Positions 1 through 9,218 of a stretch of 47,344 nt of DNA are shown here, one piece after another. The position numbers were made by a program, and so were the translations under genes. The notes under the pieces are model-generated. The model was not told the DNA's origin. It saw only the letters and a program-made list of their open reading frames with translations, and did not search any database. The stretch spans positions 1 through 47,344 of the forward strand of contig JADHXD010000016.1 of assembly GCA_016783145.1 (NCBI GenBank), in the 5' to 3' direction. Origin of the DNA: Anaerolineae bacterium (GTDB lineage Bacteria; Chloroflexota; Anaerolineae; JAFGEY01). Position 1 is the stretch's first letter; the number at the start of each line of letters is the position of its first letter.

Positions 1-3000
1 GATGCGGAAGACGAGAACCCGGAGGACAACTGGGCTGAGAGTGTCCAGGTGGACGCAGAGGTCGAGCGGATCGACGTGCAGGTGGGTGAGAACCACCTCT
101 GGGGATGGGTGCCCAATGACCCGGTGACGGTCACCACGTGGTACACGCAGGTGACGTTCTCCTGGGGCGGGGGCGGGGACTTTGACTGGTGGTCTGAGTA
201 TCGTTTCGAGCCGGGCGACGTGATCACCGTCGAGGCGGGGGTGGGCAACCAGCCGCTGGTCATCGAGGTGCCGGTGCCCTTTGACGCCGATGCGTCTTCG
301 ATCACCGACGAGGTCTGGGGTCAGGTAGACCACCTGGACAGCGAGTGGGTCGAGGTGAGCCTGGACGGCGGCCCAACGCTGGCCGCGCAGACCGACGTCT
401 CAGGCTACTTTACAGCGACCTTCCCCGACGTCCCGCGGGGCGGGCGGGGCGAGGTACGCTACCGCACGGAGGTGGACTATACGGCCGTCACCTTCCACCG
501 GAGCTTCCAGAGCCCGGACTTGATCCTGGAGGTGAACTATGCCAACGACGGGGTGGACGGCAGCTACCCACCCGATCACACGGTGTGGATCACGGTCACC
601 GACGGCGATGGCGAGCTCAAGGCAAGCAACGTGGTGACCACGGCCGCGTGGCCGTGGTGGGGCGGGAATACCGGTTTTTCGACGCACCACTCTTCCTGGT
701 CGCCCGAGCGGCCGGACATCGAGCCCGGCGACTGGGTCTATGGCGAGGTGGACAACGGATACACGAGCACGGTGCACGTGGGCGAGATTACGGGCTATGT
801 GGTCGCTGCGGACGACCGGATCACGGGGACGATCGACGCGGATTGGATCGGCCAAGAGGTACAGGTACAGTGCGATCCGTGGGTGCAGGATCTGCAAGGC
901 GTATCCAGCCAGCACGACGTGGTCTACCCGGACGGCGCGGACGTCTACACCTGCGCGTGGGATCCGGGCGAGTGGGACGTGCTGCCCGGCCAAGAGATCG
1001 GGGTGCGATACTGGGAGCCCGATGGTGACCAGGTGATGACCGGATTCCACGAGCCAGCGCCGTACCTGCGGATCAGCAAGTGGGGTGACGGGGTACCCGG
1101 CGAGGGCGGGCGGTTCGTCTTTGTCATCGAGTACCAGAACCAGGGAGACGCCGGGGCCGCGGACGTGGTGATCACGGACACGCTGCTGGGGCCGATGACG
1201 TACTTCAGCGACACCTCTGGCTTCACGGCGGAGGTGGATGGGGGCACGATCGTCTGGGAGCTGGGGGCGGTAGAGCCGGGAGAGCCGATTCGGTTCGGGG
1301 TGATCGTCGAGATCACAGGGACTGAGGGTGAGTGGATCACGAACACGGCCGAGATCGCGACCAGCAACCCGTACGACCAGGGGGGCGAGGACGAAAAGAG
1401 GGCCAGTTGGCCGGGCCAGATCAAGCCCAACGACACCTACCTGACGGTGGGCAAGTGGCCCTGGACGGGCGACCCGGCCCCCGGCTACGAGTTCACGTGG
1501 GTGGTCAACGTGTGCAACGAGGGCGGCACGGGCAGCAGCGAGGTCACCCTGACCGACACCCTGCCCATCTCGACGGCGCTGCAAGAGATCTCTTACCAGC
1601 ATCCCGGCTGGTCGGAGGTGGTCAACGACGGCACGTGGCTGGTCCTCTCGCGGCCCGATCTGGCCTCCGGATGGTGCAGCGAGGTCTATCTGCGCTTCCT
1701 GCTGGACGAGGGCGCAGAGTCCGGGATGGGGATCTCGAACACGGTGACCGTGACCTCCTCGAACAACCTGGAGAGCGAGCGCAACACGACGGACAACTGG
1801 GTGACAGTCGGCGATCCGCACACTAACCTGGGCATCGATAAGGGCTTTGGCGGTGGACAGCTTGTGCCGGGTGGGGAGATCCGCTACTGGGTCAACTACT
1901 GGAACAACGGCAACGTGCCGGTCACGGGGACCGTTACCCTCACCGACACACTGCCGGAGCATACGACGTTCCGCGGCGCCTGGACCCACGACGAGTACGG
2001 GCAGCATCCATTCGTGCCGGTCTACTCTGACACAGAGCGCGCGATCTGGGCGTTCGACGGGCTGGACAACGGCAGCGGCGGAGGCTTTGAGGTCGTGCTG
2101 GACGTAGACGGCGATGCCGAGCCCGGGACCGTGCTGACCAACACCATCGACATCAGCCCCCAGCCCAGCGAGGACGGCTACGAGGACAACCGCAGCACGT
2201 GGGTGGAGGCGCTCAACGAGAGCGGCCTCAACCTGCGCGTGCGCAAGGGCGGCGACTGGCACGACTGGGGGACGGAAACCCGCCGGGTTTCCTACTGGAT
2301 CAACGTCGAGAACATCGGCGACGTGCGGGTGGAGCACGTGGCGATCACCGATGCCTACCCGGTCTCGATGACCGTCCTTAATGTGGATATGGAGTGGTGG
2401 CGCCATGAAGGGTGGGGCGAGGACGAGGCAGGCTCGACCCTGACGGCCACGTTCCAATACCTGGAGCCGGGGGAGAGCACGTGGTTCAACTTTGACGCCC
2501 AGGTGCCGGGCGAGGGCCCGCTGCCCTTTGGCCTGGTGCTGACCAACACGGTCTGGGTCACGCTCGACCCGGACGACGTGGACGAGGCCGACAACCGGGC
2601 GGACCGGGTGCTGACCACGGGTCCCGATCTGTGGGTCAAGAAGGACCTGGTGGCGGGCGAGCTGCTGCCCGGCGAGACGATCACCTTTGTGCTGCCCTTT
2701 GGCAACGACCGCCCGGGACACGAGTGGTGGTGGGGCATGCAGGGCATCGCATGGCTGACCGACACGCTGCCTGAGGGGACGGAGTACGTGACCTCGACCA
2801 TGCACTGGTGCGGCGAGACAGAGTGGTGCGACGCCGACCCGTTCACGGTCACGAACGAGTACGTCGTGTGGCAGATATGGCCGCTGGGGACGGGCGAGTG
2901 GCACGAGATCTATTTGACCGTGCGCATCACCGACACGGCCGATGGCGACGACGTGTGGACCAACTGGGTCGAGATCGGCAGCAGTGAGCCGATCAGCGAC

Positions 3001-4752
3001 ACCGAGCCCTACAAAGACAACAACACGGACAGCTATGAGCTGGCGATCCAACTGCCCAAGTTCGAGGTGAGCAAGGTCTACGAGAGCAGCGGCGTGGCGG
3101 GCACGGCGATCACCTTCACGCTGACCGTGACCAACGCCGGCAACGTGGAGGGGACCAACGTGGCCCTCAGCGACACGCTGCCTCCAGGCGTGAGTTACAC
3201 CAGCAGCGACGGCGCGTACGACGGGACCGGCACCGTGACCTGGACTTTCCCGAGCCTCGCGCCCGGTGGCGGGACGGCGACGGCCTGGGTCGCGGCAAGC
3301 CTGCCGTGCACGGGCACCGCGGTCAACGAGGACTATCGCGTGGTGAGCAGCGACCAGGGCGTAGGCAGCCCGGCGGGCCCGCCGGCTAGCCTGGAGGTGG
3401 CCGCGCCGACGATCCACGCCGAGATCACGCACACGGTGGGTACCCTCGTGGTCGGCGATACGGTGTACCTGACGGCGACGGCGAGTACGGACGGCGCGGG
3501 ACCGTTGACGTTCTCCTGGGACCTGGGCGATGGCTCGGCGGCCTCTGGCCTGACGGCCTCGCACGTCTACACCGCCGATGGGGACTACCCGGTCGCCTTC
3601 ACGGTCACCGATGGGTGCAGCTACACGGCTGTCCGCATGGTTACGGTGACGGTGAACGCGCCGGATCTGGTTGCAGCCTACGATCAGAGCGCGGCGACGG
3701 TTGTGGTGAGCACGACGGTCGTCTACACCGATCGGTCGACGACGGACGGGCCGCCGATCGCCTCCTGGAGATGGAGCTTTGGCGACGGGGAGGGCACGAG
3801 CGCTGAGCAGCACCCGAGCCACACGTACTTGATGCCTGGGACCTACACGGTGACGCTCCAGGTGACGGACACGCTGGGGTACAGCGACCAAGGGACGTCG
3901 ACGGTGACGGTAAACGCACCGGACCTGGACGCGGCGTTCGATCAGAGCGCGGCGGCGGTGGTGGTGAGCACGACGGTGGTCTTTGCCGACCGATCAACCA
4001 CGGACGGGCCGCCGATCGCCTCCTGGGGATGGAGCTTTGGCAACGGGGAGGGCACGAGCAGCGAGCAGCACCCGAGCCACACGTACTCGACGCCTGGGAC
4101 TTACACGGTGACGCTCCAGGTGACGGACACGCTGGGGTACAGCGACCAACAGACGTCGGTAGTCGTGGTGAACGCACCGGACCTGGTTGCAGCCTTTGAC
4201 CAGAGCGCGGCGACGGTAGTCGAAGGAAACCCGATCGACTTTACCGACCAGTCCACCACGAACGGGCCGCCGATCGTGTCCTGGCAGTGGAACTTTGGCG
4301 ATGGGGTGGGCACGAGCACCGAGCAGCACCCGGTCTACACCTATACGACGCCGGGGACCTACGCGGTGACGCTCGGTGTGACCGACGCGCTGGGGTACAG
4401 CGACCAGGTGGTGGTGCCGAACGCGGTGGTCGTAGAATCGGCCTGCACGCCGCTGACGGGGGTCACCTTCCTCTATGCGCCTGTGGGGCCGGGTGTGCTA
4501 GTGCCGGTGGTCTTTACGGCCACGCACACACCTTCAGGAGCGACGGCGCCGATCACCTACTCCTGGGACCTGGACGGCAAGACGGCCAGCGGACCGTCGC
4601 CGGTAGAGTCCTATGCCTACCCCGCGCCCGGTACCTACACAGTGTCGGTCACGGCCTACAACGCCTGCACCGAGGTGGGCGCGGTGACCCACGAGAGGAC
4701 GGTCGTCGTCGAGCCCTACCGCATCTTCTTGCCGCTCGTCTTGAGCCAGTGA
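1..4752 (+). CDS. Giant secreted DUF11/PKD-repeat surface protein (5' end outside window)
   Basis: The reading frame is open from base 1, and the first in-frame GTG (49) lies inside an ongoing repeat, so the true start is upstream. About 1,583 residues are visible. They contain about six DUF11-type beta-sandwich repeats (roughly 1080-3410), each with the TDTLP-like signature of the family. These are followed by PKD domains (roughly 3415-4715) with the WDLGDG/WSFGDG and YTVTLQVTD signatures. Three of the PKD units are near-identical with a 258-bp period. The protein ends in PYRIFLPLVLSQ, a short hydrophobic LPLV tail that I associate with exported Chloroflexota proteins. DUF11 and PKD domains are typical of extracellular adhesins, S-layer-like proteins or carbohydrate-interacting proteins. 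No catalytic domain is visible in this part. The role is inferred to be cell-surface or matrix structure. A 12-bp hairpin without a T-tract follows the stop. Confidence 0.85.
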   Translation, partial: DAEDENPEDNWAESVQVDAEVERIDVQVGENHLWGWVPNDPVTVTTWYTQVTFSWGGGGDFDWWSEYRFEPGDVITVEAGVGNQPLVIEVPVPFDADASSITDEVWGQVDHLDSEWVEVSLDGGPTLAAQTDVSGYFTATFPDVPRGGRGEVRYRTEVDYTAVTFHRSFQSPDLILEVNYANDGVDGSYPPDHTVWITVTDGDGELKASNVVTTAAWPWWGGNTGFSTHHSSWSPERPDIEPGDWVYGEVDNGYTSTVHVGEITGYVVAADDRITGTIDADWIGQEVQVQCDPWVQDLQGVSSQHDVVYPDGADVYTCAWDPGEWDVLPGQEIGVRYWEPDGDQVMTGFHEPAPYLRISKWGDGVPGEGGRFVFVIEYQNQGDAGAADVVITDTLLGPMTYFSDTSGFTAEVDGGTIVWELGAVEPGEPIRFGVIVEITGTEGEWITNTAEIATSNPYDQGGEDEKRASWPGQIKPNDTYLTVGKWPWTGDPAPGYEFTWVVNVCNEGGTGSSEVTLTDTLPISTALQEISYQHPGWSEVVNDGTWLVLSRPDLASGWCSEVYLRFLLDEGAESGMGISNTVTVTSSNNLESERNTTDNWVTVGDPHTNLGIDKGFGGGQLVPGGEIRYWVNYWNNGNVPVTGTVTLTDTLPEHTTFRGAWTHDEYGQHPFVPVYSDTERAIWAFDGLDNGSGGGFEVVLDVDGDAEPGTVLTNTIDISPQPSEDGYEDNRSTWVEALNESGLNLRVRKGGDWHDWGTETRRVSYWINVENIGDVRVEHVAITDAYPVSMTVLNVDMEWWRHEGWGEDEAGSTLTATFQYLEPGESTWFNFDAQVPGEGPLPFGLVLTNTVWVTLDPDDVDEADNRADRVLTTGPDLWVKKDLVAGELLPGETITFVLPFGNDRPGHEWWWGMQGIAWLTDTLPEGTEYVTSTMHWCGETEWCDADPFTVTNEYVVWQIWPLGTGEWHEIYLTVRITDTADGDDVWTNWVEIGSSEPISDTEPYKDNNTDSYELAIQLPKFEVSKVYESSGVAGTAITFTLTVTNAGNVEGTNVALSDTLPPGVSYTSSDGAYDGTGTVTWTFPSLAPGGGTATAWVAASLPCTGTAVNEDYRVVSSDQGVGSPAGPPASLEVAAPTIHAEITHTVGTLVVGDTVYLTATASTDGAGPLTFSWDLGDGSAASGLTASHVYTADGDYPVAFTVTDGCSYTAVRMVTVTVNAPDLVAAYDQSAATVVVSTTVVYTDRSTTDGPPIASWRWSFGDGEGTSAEQHPSHTYLMPGTYTVTLQVTDTLGYSDQGTSTVTVNAPDLDAAFDQSAAAVVVSTTVVFADRSTTDGPPIASWGWSFGNGEGTSSEQHPSHTYSTPGTYTVTLQVTDTLGYSDQQTSVVVVNAPDLVAAFDQSAATVVEGNPIDFTDQSTTNGPPIVSWQWNFGDGVGTSTEQHPVYTYTTPGTYAVTLGVTDALGYSDQVVVPNAVVVESACTPLTGVTFLYAPVGPGVLVPVVFTATHTPSGATAPITYSWDLDGKTASGPSPVESYAYPAPGTYTVSVTAYNACTEVGAVTHERTVVVEPYRIFLPLVLSQ
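3655..4425 (+). repeat. Three tandem PKD-coding repeats, period 258 bp
   Basis: The AACGCG/AACGCA junctions fall at 3655, 3913 and 4171, an exact 258-bp (86-codon) period. A shorter last unit ends near 4425. Long stretches are identical at nucleotide level, so the duplication is recent or maintained by recombination. The repeats lie inside the CDS. Confidence 0.85.
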
Positions 4753-4758
4753 TCCAAC

Positions 4759-4786
4759 GAGCCGCGGTCGTCCCCGACCGCGGCTC
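4759..4786 (+). terminator. Perfect 12-bp stem-loop after the surface protein gene
   Basis: GAGCCGCGGTCG at 4759-4770 pairs perfectly with 4775-4786 around a TCCC loop, 6 bp after the TGA. There is no T-tract, so it may act as an mRNA-stabilising or weak termination hairpin rather than a classical intrinsic terminator. Confidence 0.5.
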
Positions 4787-4802
4787 AGCAAAGCACCATC
4801 CG

Positions 4803-4888
4803 GGTACCAGGTACTCACCTCTGCAGCAGGCCCACAGGCCCTTGAGGGAGGGCAGGCCGGCGAGCAGGCCTCAAGTGCCTGGTACCTT
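4803..4888. repeat. Dispersed palindrome copy 1 (imperfect, long spacer)
   Basis: GGTACCAGGTACT at 4803-4815 and CAAGTGCCTGGTACCT at about 4871-4886 are inverted copies of the core seen at 6764 and 12021 (AGGTGCCAGGCACTT), here as a GGTACC variant. They enclose about 55 bp. The right arm touches the 3' end of the minus-strand methyltransferase gene. Confidence 0.6.
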
Positions 4889-5727
4889 TATGCCATGTGG
4901 ACGACGTCGCGCTCAAAGGGGTAGGTTTGGCCGCAGGCAGGGCAGCCCAGGTGCCCGCTCCGCTCCTCCAGGGGAGCGTGCCCGCAGCGAGGACAGCGCA
5001 AGATCTCTCCCACCTCTCGCGTTCCGTACCCCAGCCGCGATGGGACGCCCCCTCTGCGCGCCCAGATCAGGTCATAGTATACCTGCCAGGGGCGGAACTC
5101 GACCTGCGCCATGCCGATCTCGCCGAGCATGGCGCGCAGTTGGTCAGCGGTGAACGCCTTGCCGGGCATCAACTTGCCTTCCCAGTTGATGCGGTTGGTG
5201 ATCACCATCACGCCGCCCGGGCGCAGCACACGGACCATCTCGTCCAGCACTCGCCCCGGCGAGGGCATAAACTCGAGCGCCTCCAGGCAGCACACGGCGT
5301 CAAAGGTCCCGTCGGGAAAGGGTAGGTGCTGCGCGTCGCGCCAGAGCAGCGCGTACCGCCCGGCGTGGGCGAGCATCTTACCCCGTGCCTGGTGGAGCAT
5401 CTTTCGCGACAGATCCAGCCCGATGACGGTCCCCCGGAACGAAGGACGATCCAGCAGCGCCAGGGGCAGCCGCCCCGTGCCGGTCGCTACATCCAGCACC
5501 AGGGGGCAGTCCACGTCACGCAGCGCTCTCAGCAGAGGACCGGCGAGCAGCCAGGCGTCGTCCTGCGGGTTGAACTGCTTGATGTCGTCATATCGCCGCG
5601 CCGTCAGGTCGTATGTCCAGGCGACGGTCCGCGCCCCCAAGTACGCTCCCTCGGTGATGATCAGCGCCCAGTAGAGGAAGGCCCCGAGCAGCAGGAAAGC
5701 CAATCCGGCGAGCAGCCAGAGCCACAT
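4888..5727 (-). CDS. Class I SAM-dependent methyltransferase with N-terminal membrane anchor and C-terminal zinc ribbon
   Basis: The protein has 279 residues, starting at MWLWLLAGLAF. The first 25 or so residues form one hydrophobic membrane segment. A Methyltransf_11-type domain follows: motif I VLDVATGTGRLP, an acidic motif II (VIGLDLS), FDAVCCLEALEF, and VRVLRPGGVMVITNR. The C-terminus carries two CxxC pairs (CPRCGHAPL and CPACGQ), a zinc ribbon. The organisation resembles UbiE/MenG-like or lipid-modifying methyltransferases, but the substrate cannot be read from sequence. A longer minus-strand frame reaches 6879, but it only reads antiparallel into the neighbouring gene. The ATG at 5727 sits 5 bp downstream of the upstream gene's stop, so the two form an operon. 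Confidence 0.85.
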   Translation of the reverse strand: MWLWLLAGLAFLLLGAFLYWALIITEGAYLGARTVAWTYDLTARRYDDIKQFNPQDDAWLLAGPLLRALRDVDCPLVLDVATGTGRLPLALLDRPSFRGTVIGLDLSRKMLHQARGKMLAHAGRYALLWRDAQHLPFPDGTFDAVCCLEALEFMPSPGRVLDEMVRVLRPGGVMVITNRINWEGKLMPGKAFTADQLRAMLGEIGMAQVEFRPWQVYYDLIWARRGGVPSRLGYGTREVGEILRCPRCGHAPLEERSGHLGCPACGQTYPFERDVVHMA

Positions 5728-5732
5728 CGTGC

Positions 5733-6635
5733 CTACACCGCCCACGCGGCGATGACCATCGCCGCCAGCGCAAAGGGCGCGGCCCGGCGTACATACCACG
5801 CGCGCCATCCGTCGGCCTGGGACCTGGATAGGAGGAGGAGCTGCGGTGCGAGGAGGATGCCCACCGCCGCCGCCCCCCACGTGGCGTGGCCGAGCAGGAG
5901 CAGGACCAGGGCCGCGCCTTGCCCGCCGTAGAGCAGGCCGAGCGACCAGGGACGGCGCTCGTCGTCCAGCGAGAGGAGGCCCTGGTAGGCCAGGGCGTAG
6001 CAGCAGGCCAGGACAAAGGAGGCCCAGGTCAGCGGCCCAAAGGCGGCGTGTCCGGCCAACCAGCTCAACCCGATCTCCATCCCGGCGCGGAGGGCGAGGG
6101 TGGCTTGCCCTCGCCGGGCAAAGCGCCACTCGACCAGCGAGAGGGAGAGGGCAGCAAGGGAGAGGACGAGCATCTGCCAGCCGACCAGGGCAGATAGGAG
6201 CAGGATCAGAGGGGGCAGGATGGGGAGGGTGAGCAGTGCGCCCCGTCGCTCGACGGGCAGCTCCTCGCGCATCCAGCGGCGCAGCCTTCCCCACCCATTG
6301 AGCAGCCGCCCCAGGGGCGACCAGGGCGTGGTATAGGGCAGCCCGGGCGGGGACGCACCCCGGGGAGGCAGCGGGTGCGCGGCGATGTACGCTCCCCACT
6401 GCATATCGACCAGGTGCGCCCTCCACGTGCCCCACAGGACCTCGGCGATGAACACCGCCCATCCCAGGGACAGCAGGGCGTCGCTCTCCCAACGCCAACC
6501 GGCAGCGCAGGCCCCGCAGAGCACAGCCCCCACCGGTCCGAAGGCGATTGCCGAGCCGGTGGGGACCAGCAGCAGGGTCACGGTGGGGCCAACGGCTTGC
6601 GAAGGGCGCGTCGGGTTGGTTGGTGGGTGATGCAC
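5733..6635 (-). CDS. Polytopic membrane protein of unknown function
   Basis: The protein has 300 residues from a GTG start at 6635. That start is chosen because an excellent GGAGGA lies 3 nt upstream. Longer in-frame starts up to 6776 would run through the palindrome and the promoter region. The sequence is rich in Leu, Ala and Trp and has about seven predicted hydrophobic segments (for example TLLLVPTGSAIAFGPVGAVL and LTLPILPPLILLLSALVG). No family is recognised. It is co-transcribed with the downstream methyltransferase (5-bp gap), which suggests membrane lipid or envelope work, but that is only context. Confidence 0.7.
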   Translation of the reverse strand: MHHPPTNPTRPSQAVGPTVTLLLVPTGSAIAFGPVGAVLCGACAAGWRWESDALLSLGWAVFIAEVLWGTWRAHLVDMQWGAYIAAHPLPPRGASPPGLPYTTPWSPLGRLLNGWGRLRRWMREELPVERRGALLTLPILPPLILLLSALVGWQMLVLSLAALSLSLVEWRFARRGQATLALRAGMEIGLSWLAGHAAFGPLTWASFVLACCYALAYQGLLSLDDERRPWSLGLLYGGQGAALVLLLLGHATWGAAAVGILLAPQLLLLSRSQADGWRAWYVRRAAPFALAAMVIAAWAV

Positions 6636-6720
6636 TTGTCCTCCGCTCGTTTTCCCCTTTGCCGCACGCGGGCGGGGATACGCACAGAGCGCGCACGATC
6701 CGGTCTGAGGCAGCGCCAGA

Positions 6721-6749
6721 ATTGTACTCGATCCTTGCCGCGGGCGCAA
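6721..6749 (-). promoter_or_regulatory. Promoter of the 6635-4888 operon
   Basis: Read on the minus strand: -35 TTGCGC (6749-6744), 17-bp spacer, -10 TACAAT (6726-6721). The -10 is embedded in ATCGAGTACAAT, which is repeated as an exact inverted copy at 6824-6835. Confidence 0.6.
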
Positions 6750-6763
6750 GGAGGTCGTTCTGA

Positions 6764-6789
6764 AGGTGCCAGGCACTTGCCTGGCACCT
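6764..6789. repeat. Dispersed palindrome copy 2
   Basis: AGGTGCCAGGC (6764-6774) pairs perfectly with 6779-6789 around an ACTT loop, an 11-bp stem. It lies exactly between two divergent promoters. It shares its core with the elements at 4803-4888 and 12021-12054. Confidence 0.75.
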
Positions 6790-6807
6790 CAAATGAGGGC
6801 GGCACAC

Positions 6808-6835
6808 TTGCGCATGGTGGGGAATCGAGTACAAT
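6808..6835 (+). promoter_or_regulatory. Promoter of the 6845 gene cluster
   Basis: -35 TTGCGC (6808-6813), 16-bp spacer, -10 TACAAT (6830-6835). The predicted transcript start near 6842 would leave only 2-3 nt before the ATG at 6845 (leaderless), or about 50 nt before the alternative ATG at 6893. Confidence 0.6.
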
Positions 6836-6844
6836 GGGGCGAGA

Positions 6845-9118
6845 ATGGTTCCGCCTTTAGTTTCCGGGTCATCTACCAAGCAGAGGCAGACTATGCGCGG
6901 CAGGGCGCCTAAAGGGAGCGCGCCGTGGGCACTGATCTTGATCTTGGCGGCCTTTTGTACACTGGGTGCGATTCACAGCGTGGTGATCCCTCTCTTTGAG
7001 GCCCCTGACGAGATCTGGCACTTTTCCTTCGTCCACGTCTTGGCGACCCAACGCGCTCTGCCCGTTCAGTCCAGCGAGGTCAAGGATGTCTGGCTGCGTG
7101 AGGCCGGACAGCCTCCCCTGTACCATCTCACGGCAGCGCTCCTCGTCGCGCCGCTCGATATGTCGGATTTTCCCGGTTTTGTGCGCTTTAACATCGCTCA
7201 CCCGGCCATAGACGCACGTTCTGAGAGCGAATCTCCCAACGTCTTTATCCATACCCCACACGAGGCCTTCCCGTACCGGGGGGCGGTGCTGGCGGTTCAC
7301 CTGGTCCGTCTCTGCAGCGTGCTTTGGGGTGCAGGGGCGATCGTCGGTGCCTACCTGGTGGCCCGTGAGCTGGCGCCGGACCGGACCGGCCTGGCGCCCG
7401 TGAGCGCAGCCGTGGCCGCGCTGAACCCGCATTTCGTGTTTATCAGCAGTGTGGTCAACAACGACGCGGCCTTTGCCTGCCTGTGCACGCTGGTCCTTTG
7501 GCTTTCTATCAGGCTGGCACGAGGAACAGGTCGCCCCGAAGCGGAGGGGGTCCGCCAGCGCCCGGGTTCTGTCCTTGCCCTGGGAGTTCTGTTGGGACTG
7601 GCCCTGCTGAGCAAACTGAGCGCACTGGCGCTGGTGCCCCTGGTCGCGTTGGCCCTGGCGCTGACATGGTGGAGAGAGCGGGACACCCGGTCCCTGCTGG
7701 CGAGGGGGTGCGCGGTCTACGGGCTGGCCGCGCTGGTGGCTGGGTGGTGGTACGTGCGGAATTGGGCCCTCTATGGGGACCCACTCGGCTGGAGCGTCTG
7801 GATACTAGACCTCCCCGAGCACCGCGTCGGCCTCGTCGAGCTCGCGCGGCAGTTGGGTCACGTGGGGATGACGTTCTGGTCGCCGGTGGACGATCTGTTC
7901 CCCCCGCCGGTTTTCTGGGGGTTTGGCCTGCTGCTGGCGATGGCGGTCGCCGGCTGGTGCAGGTGGATCGTCCGGATCGGCCGTGGCGAGTACGAATGCG
8001 CGGACGGGCTACTGCTGGCCGGCACCTGGTTCGTTTTGCTGCTGGCCAGCCTGGTGCGCTATATGACGATCACGCCCTCCGCCGAAGGCCGGTTCCTTCT
8101 TCCTGCGATCGCATCGACCTCGCTGCTCCTCGTGCTGGGGTGGGAGGCTGTGGTGCCCGAGCGATGGGCAAAGGGGGCGGCGAGTGCCTTGGGGGTAGGG
8201 CTACTCGCGCTCTGTGCCGCCAGTCCATTCTTTGCGATCGCCCCGCGGTATCCACTGCCGCTGATCGATTCGATCCAGGACATCCAGGCGATGGTTCCCT
8301 TTGAGGGCGGTCCCCTGGGGGATGTGCGCTTGCTCGGAGTGGGGGTAGAACCCAGGGATGCCCAAGCTGGGGAGCGGGTCCACGTGACGCTGTACTGGGA
8401 GGCGGTGGGCGCGCCCCCGGCCGACCTGCGTTCTGTGGTGCGTTTGTGGACCGCAGGCGGGCGTCTGATCGGCCAGCGGGACAGTGTGCTTGCAGGCGAG
8501 GTCTATCCACCCGACCTGTGGCGCGCAGGGGACATCGTGCGCGATGTGTACCGGTTTGAGATGCCGGGGTCCGGCCCTGCGCTCTACCGCGTCTCGGTCA
8601 GCGTGTCGAGTGGGGATGAGTCTTTGGGCAGCCGGTCTTCAGCGAACGCGTTCAAGCTGGTGCCGCCCCCGCTGTCCGGGGAGATCACCCGCCCACTGGC
8701 CTACAACCTGGACGACAAGGTTGCCTTGATCGGGGTCCACGTGGCTGATGATCCGGGGTCACCCGGGGGTGCGCTGGTCGCCACGTTCTATTGGCGCGCG
8801 TTGGGGGAGATGAGCGAAGCCTACACGGTTTTCGTGCACCTGGTTGACGCCCATGGTGTTCTGTTGGGGCAAGGCGATGGTCCCCCCCTTGGCGGGGACT
8901 ATCCGACGCCTGGCTGGTCACCGGGTGAGGAATTGGCCGACACACACGTCGTGCCGGCCGGAGCGGGTCTGCCCGCGGGCGCCCGGCTGTCCGTTGGGCT
9001 CTACCGGGTGGAGGACGGCACGCGCCTGCCGGTCTATGCGTCCACGGGCGCGCGCATCCCAGGCGATGCGATCTCGCTCGATCTGGAGGGCATGTTGTCT
9101 GCCCCCGTTCAGCCCTAA
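6845..9118 (+). CDS. Membrane glycosyltransferase of the GT-C fold (GT39/DUF2142-like)
   Basis: The protein has 757 residues. An N-terminal membrane segment leads into EAPDE..H, and REAGQPPLYH follows. Both are the luminal-loop signatures of GT-C and DUF2142-type transferases that use polyprenyl-phosphate sugars. About ten hydrophobic segments extend to about residue 480. The last roughly 270 residues are soluble, with two beta-sandwich-like stretches probably outside the membrane. The expected role is transfer of a lipid-linked sugar to a surface polymer or protein. Two starts compete: the ATG at 6845 (almost leaderless from the promoter at 6808-6835) and the ATG at 6893 with AGAGG upstream, which gives a more usual N-terminus. 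It is the first gene of a rightward sugar cluster. Confidence 0.75.
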   Translation: MVPPLVSGSSTKQRQTMRGRAPKGSAPWALILILAAFCTLGAIHSVVIPLFEAPDEIWHFSFVHVLATQRALPVQSSEVKDVWLREAGQPPLYHLTAALLVAPLDMSDFPGFVRFNIAHPAIDARSESESPNVFIHTPHEAFPYRGAVLAVHLVRLCSVLWGAGAIVGAYLVARELAPDRTGLAPVSAAVAALNPHFVFISSVVNNDAAFACLCTLVLWLSIRLARGTGRPEAEGVRQRPGSVLALGVLLGLALLSKLSALALVPLVALALALTWWRERDTRSLLARGCAVYGLAALVAGWWYVRNWALYGDPLGWSVWILDLPEHRVGLVELARQLGHVGMTFWSPVDDLFPPPVFWGFGLLLAMAVAGWCRWIVRIGRGEYECADGLLLAGTWFVLLLASLVRYMTITPSAEGRFLLPAIASTSLLLVLGWEAVVPERWAKGAASALGVGLLALCAASPFFAIAPRYPLPLIDSIQDIQAMVPFEGGPLGDVRLLGVGVEPRDAQAGERVHVTLYWEAVGAPPADLRSVVRLWTAGGRLIGQRDSVLAGEVYPPDLWRAGDIVRDVYRFEMPGSGPALYRVSVSVSSGDESLGSRSSANAFKLVPPPLSGEITRPLAYNLDDKVALIGVHVADDPGSPGGALVATFYWRALGEMSEAYTVFVHLVDAHGVLLGQGDGPPLGGDYPTPGWSPGEELADTHVVPAGAGLPAGARLSVGLYRVEDGTRLPVYASTGARIPGDAISLDLEGMLSAPVQP

Positions 9119-9218
9119 AGTGGGGGGCGCACGTCTGTTCGGTGGCCGACGGCGACTCGCCGCGCGCGAGGGATGGAGGACAGCGGACGAACCCTTGACC
9201 CTTGAAGGAGGTCTGGGC

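Noticed and set aside
400..3891. Minus-strand open frame of 1163 codons opposite the surface protein
   Set aside because: It mirrors a repeat-rich high-GC gene. The translation is Arg/His/Val-rich without domains, and no ribosome binding site is visible.
3655..4425. Possible CRISPR array
   Set aside because: The 258-bp units code for PKD domains in frame. There are no short repeats with unique spacers.
4759..4786. Classical intrinsic terminator after the surface protein
   Set aside because: The stem is perfect but no T-tract follows, so it is listed only as a stem-loop with moderate confidence.
4888..6879. Single 663-residue minus-strand protein
   Set aside because: Only its last 279 residues look like a protein (methyltransferase). 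The rest is the other frame of the membrane protein gene and crosses a promoter and palindrome.
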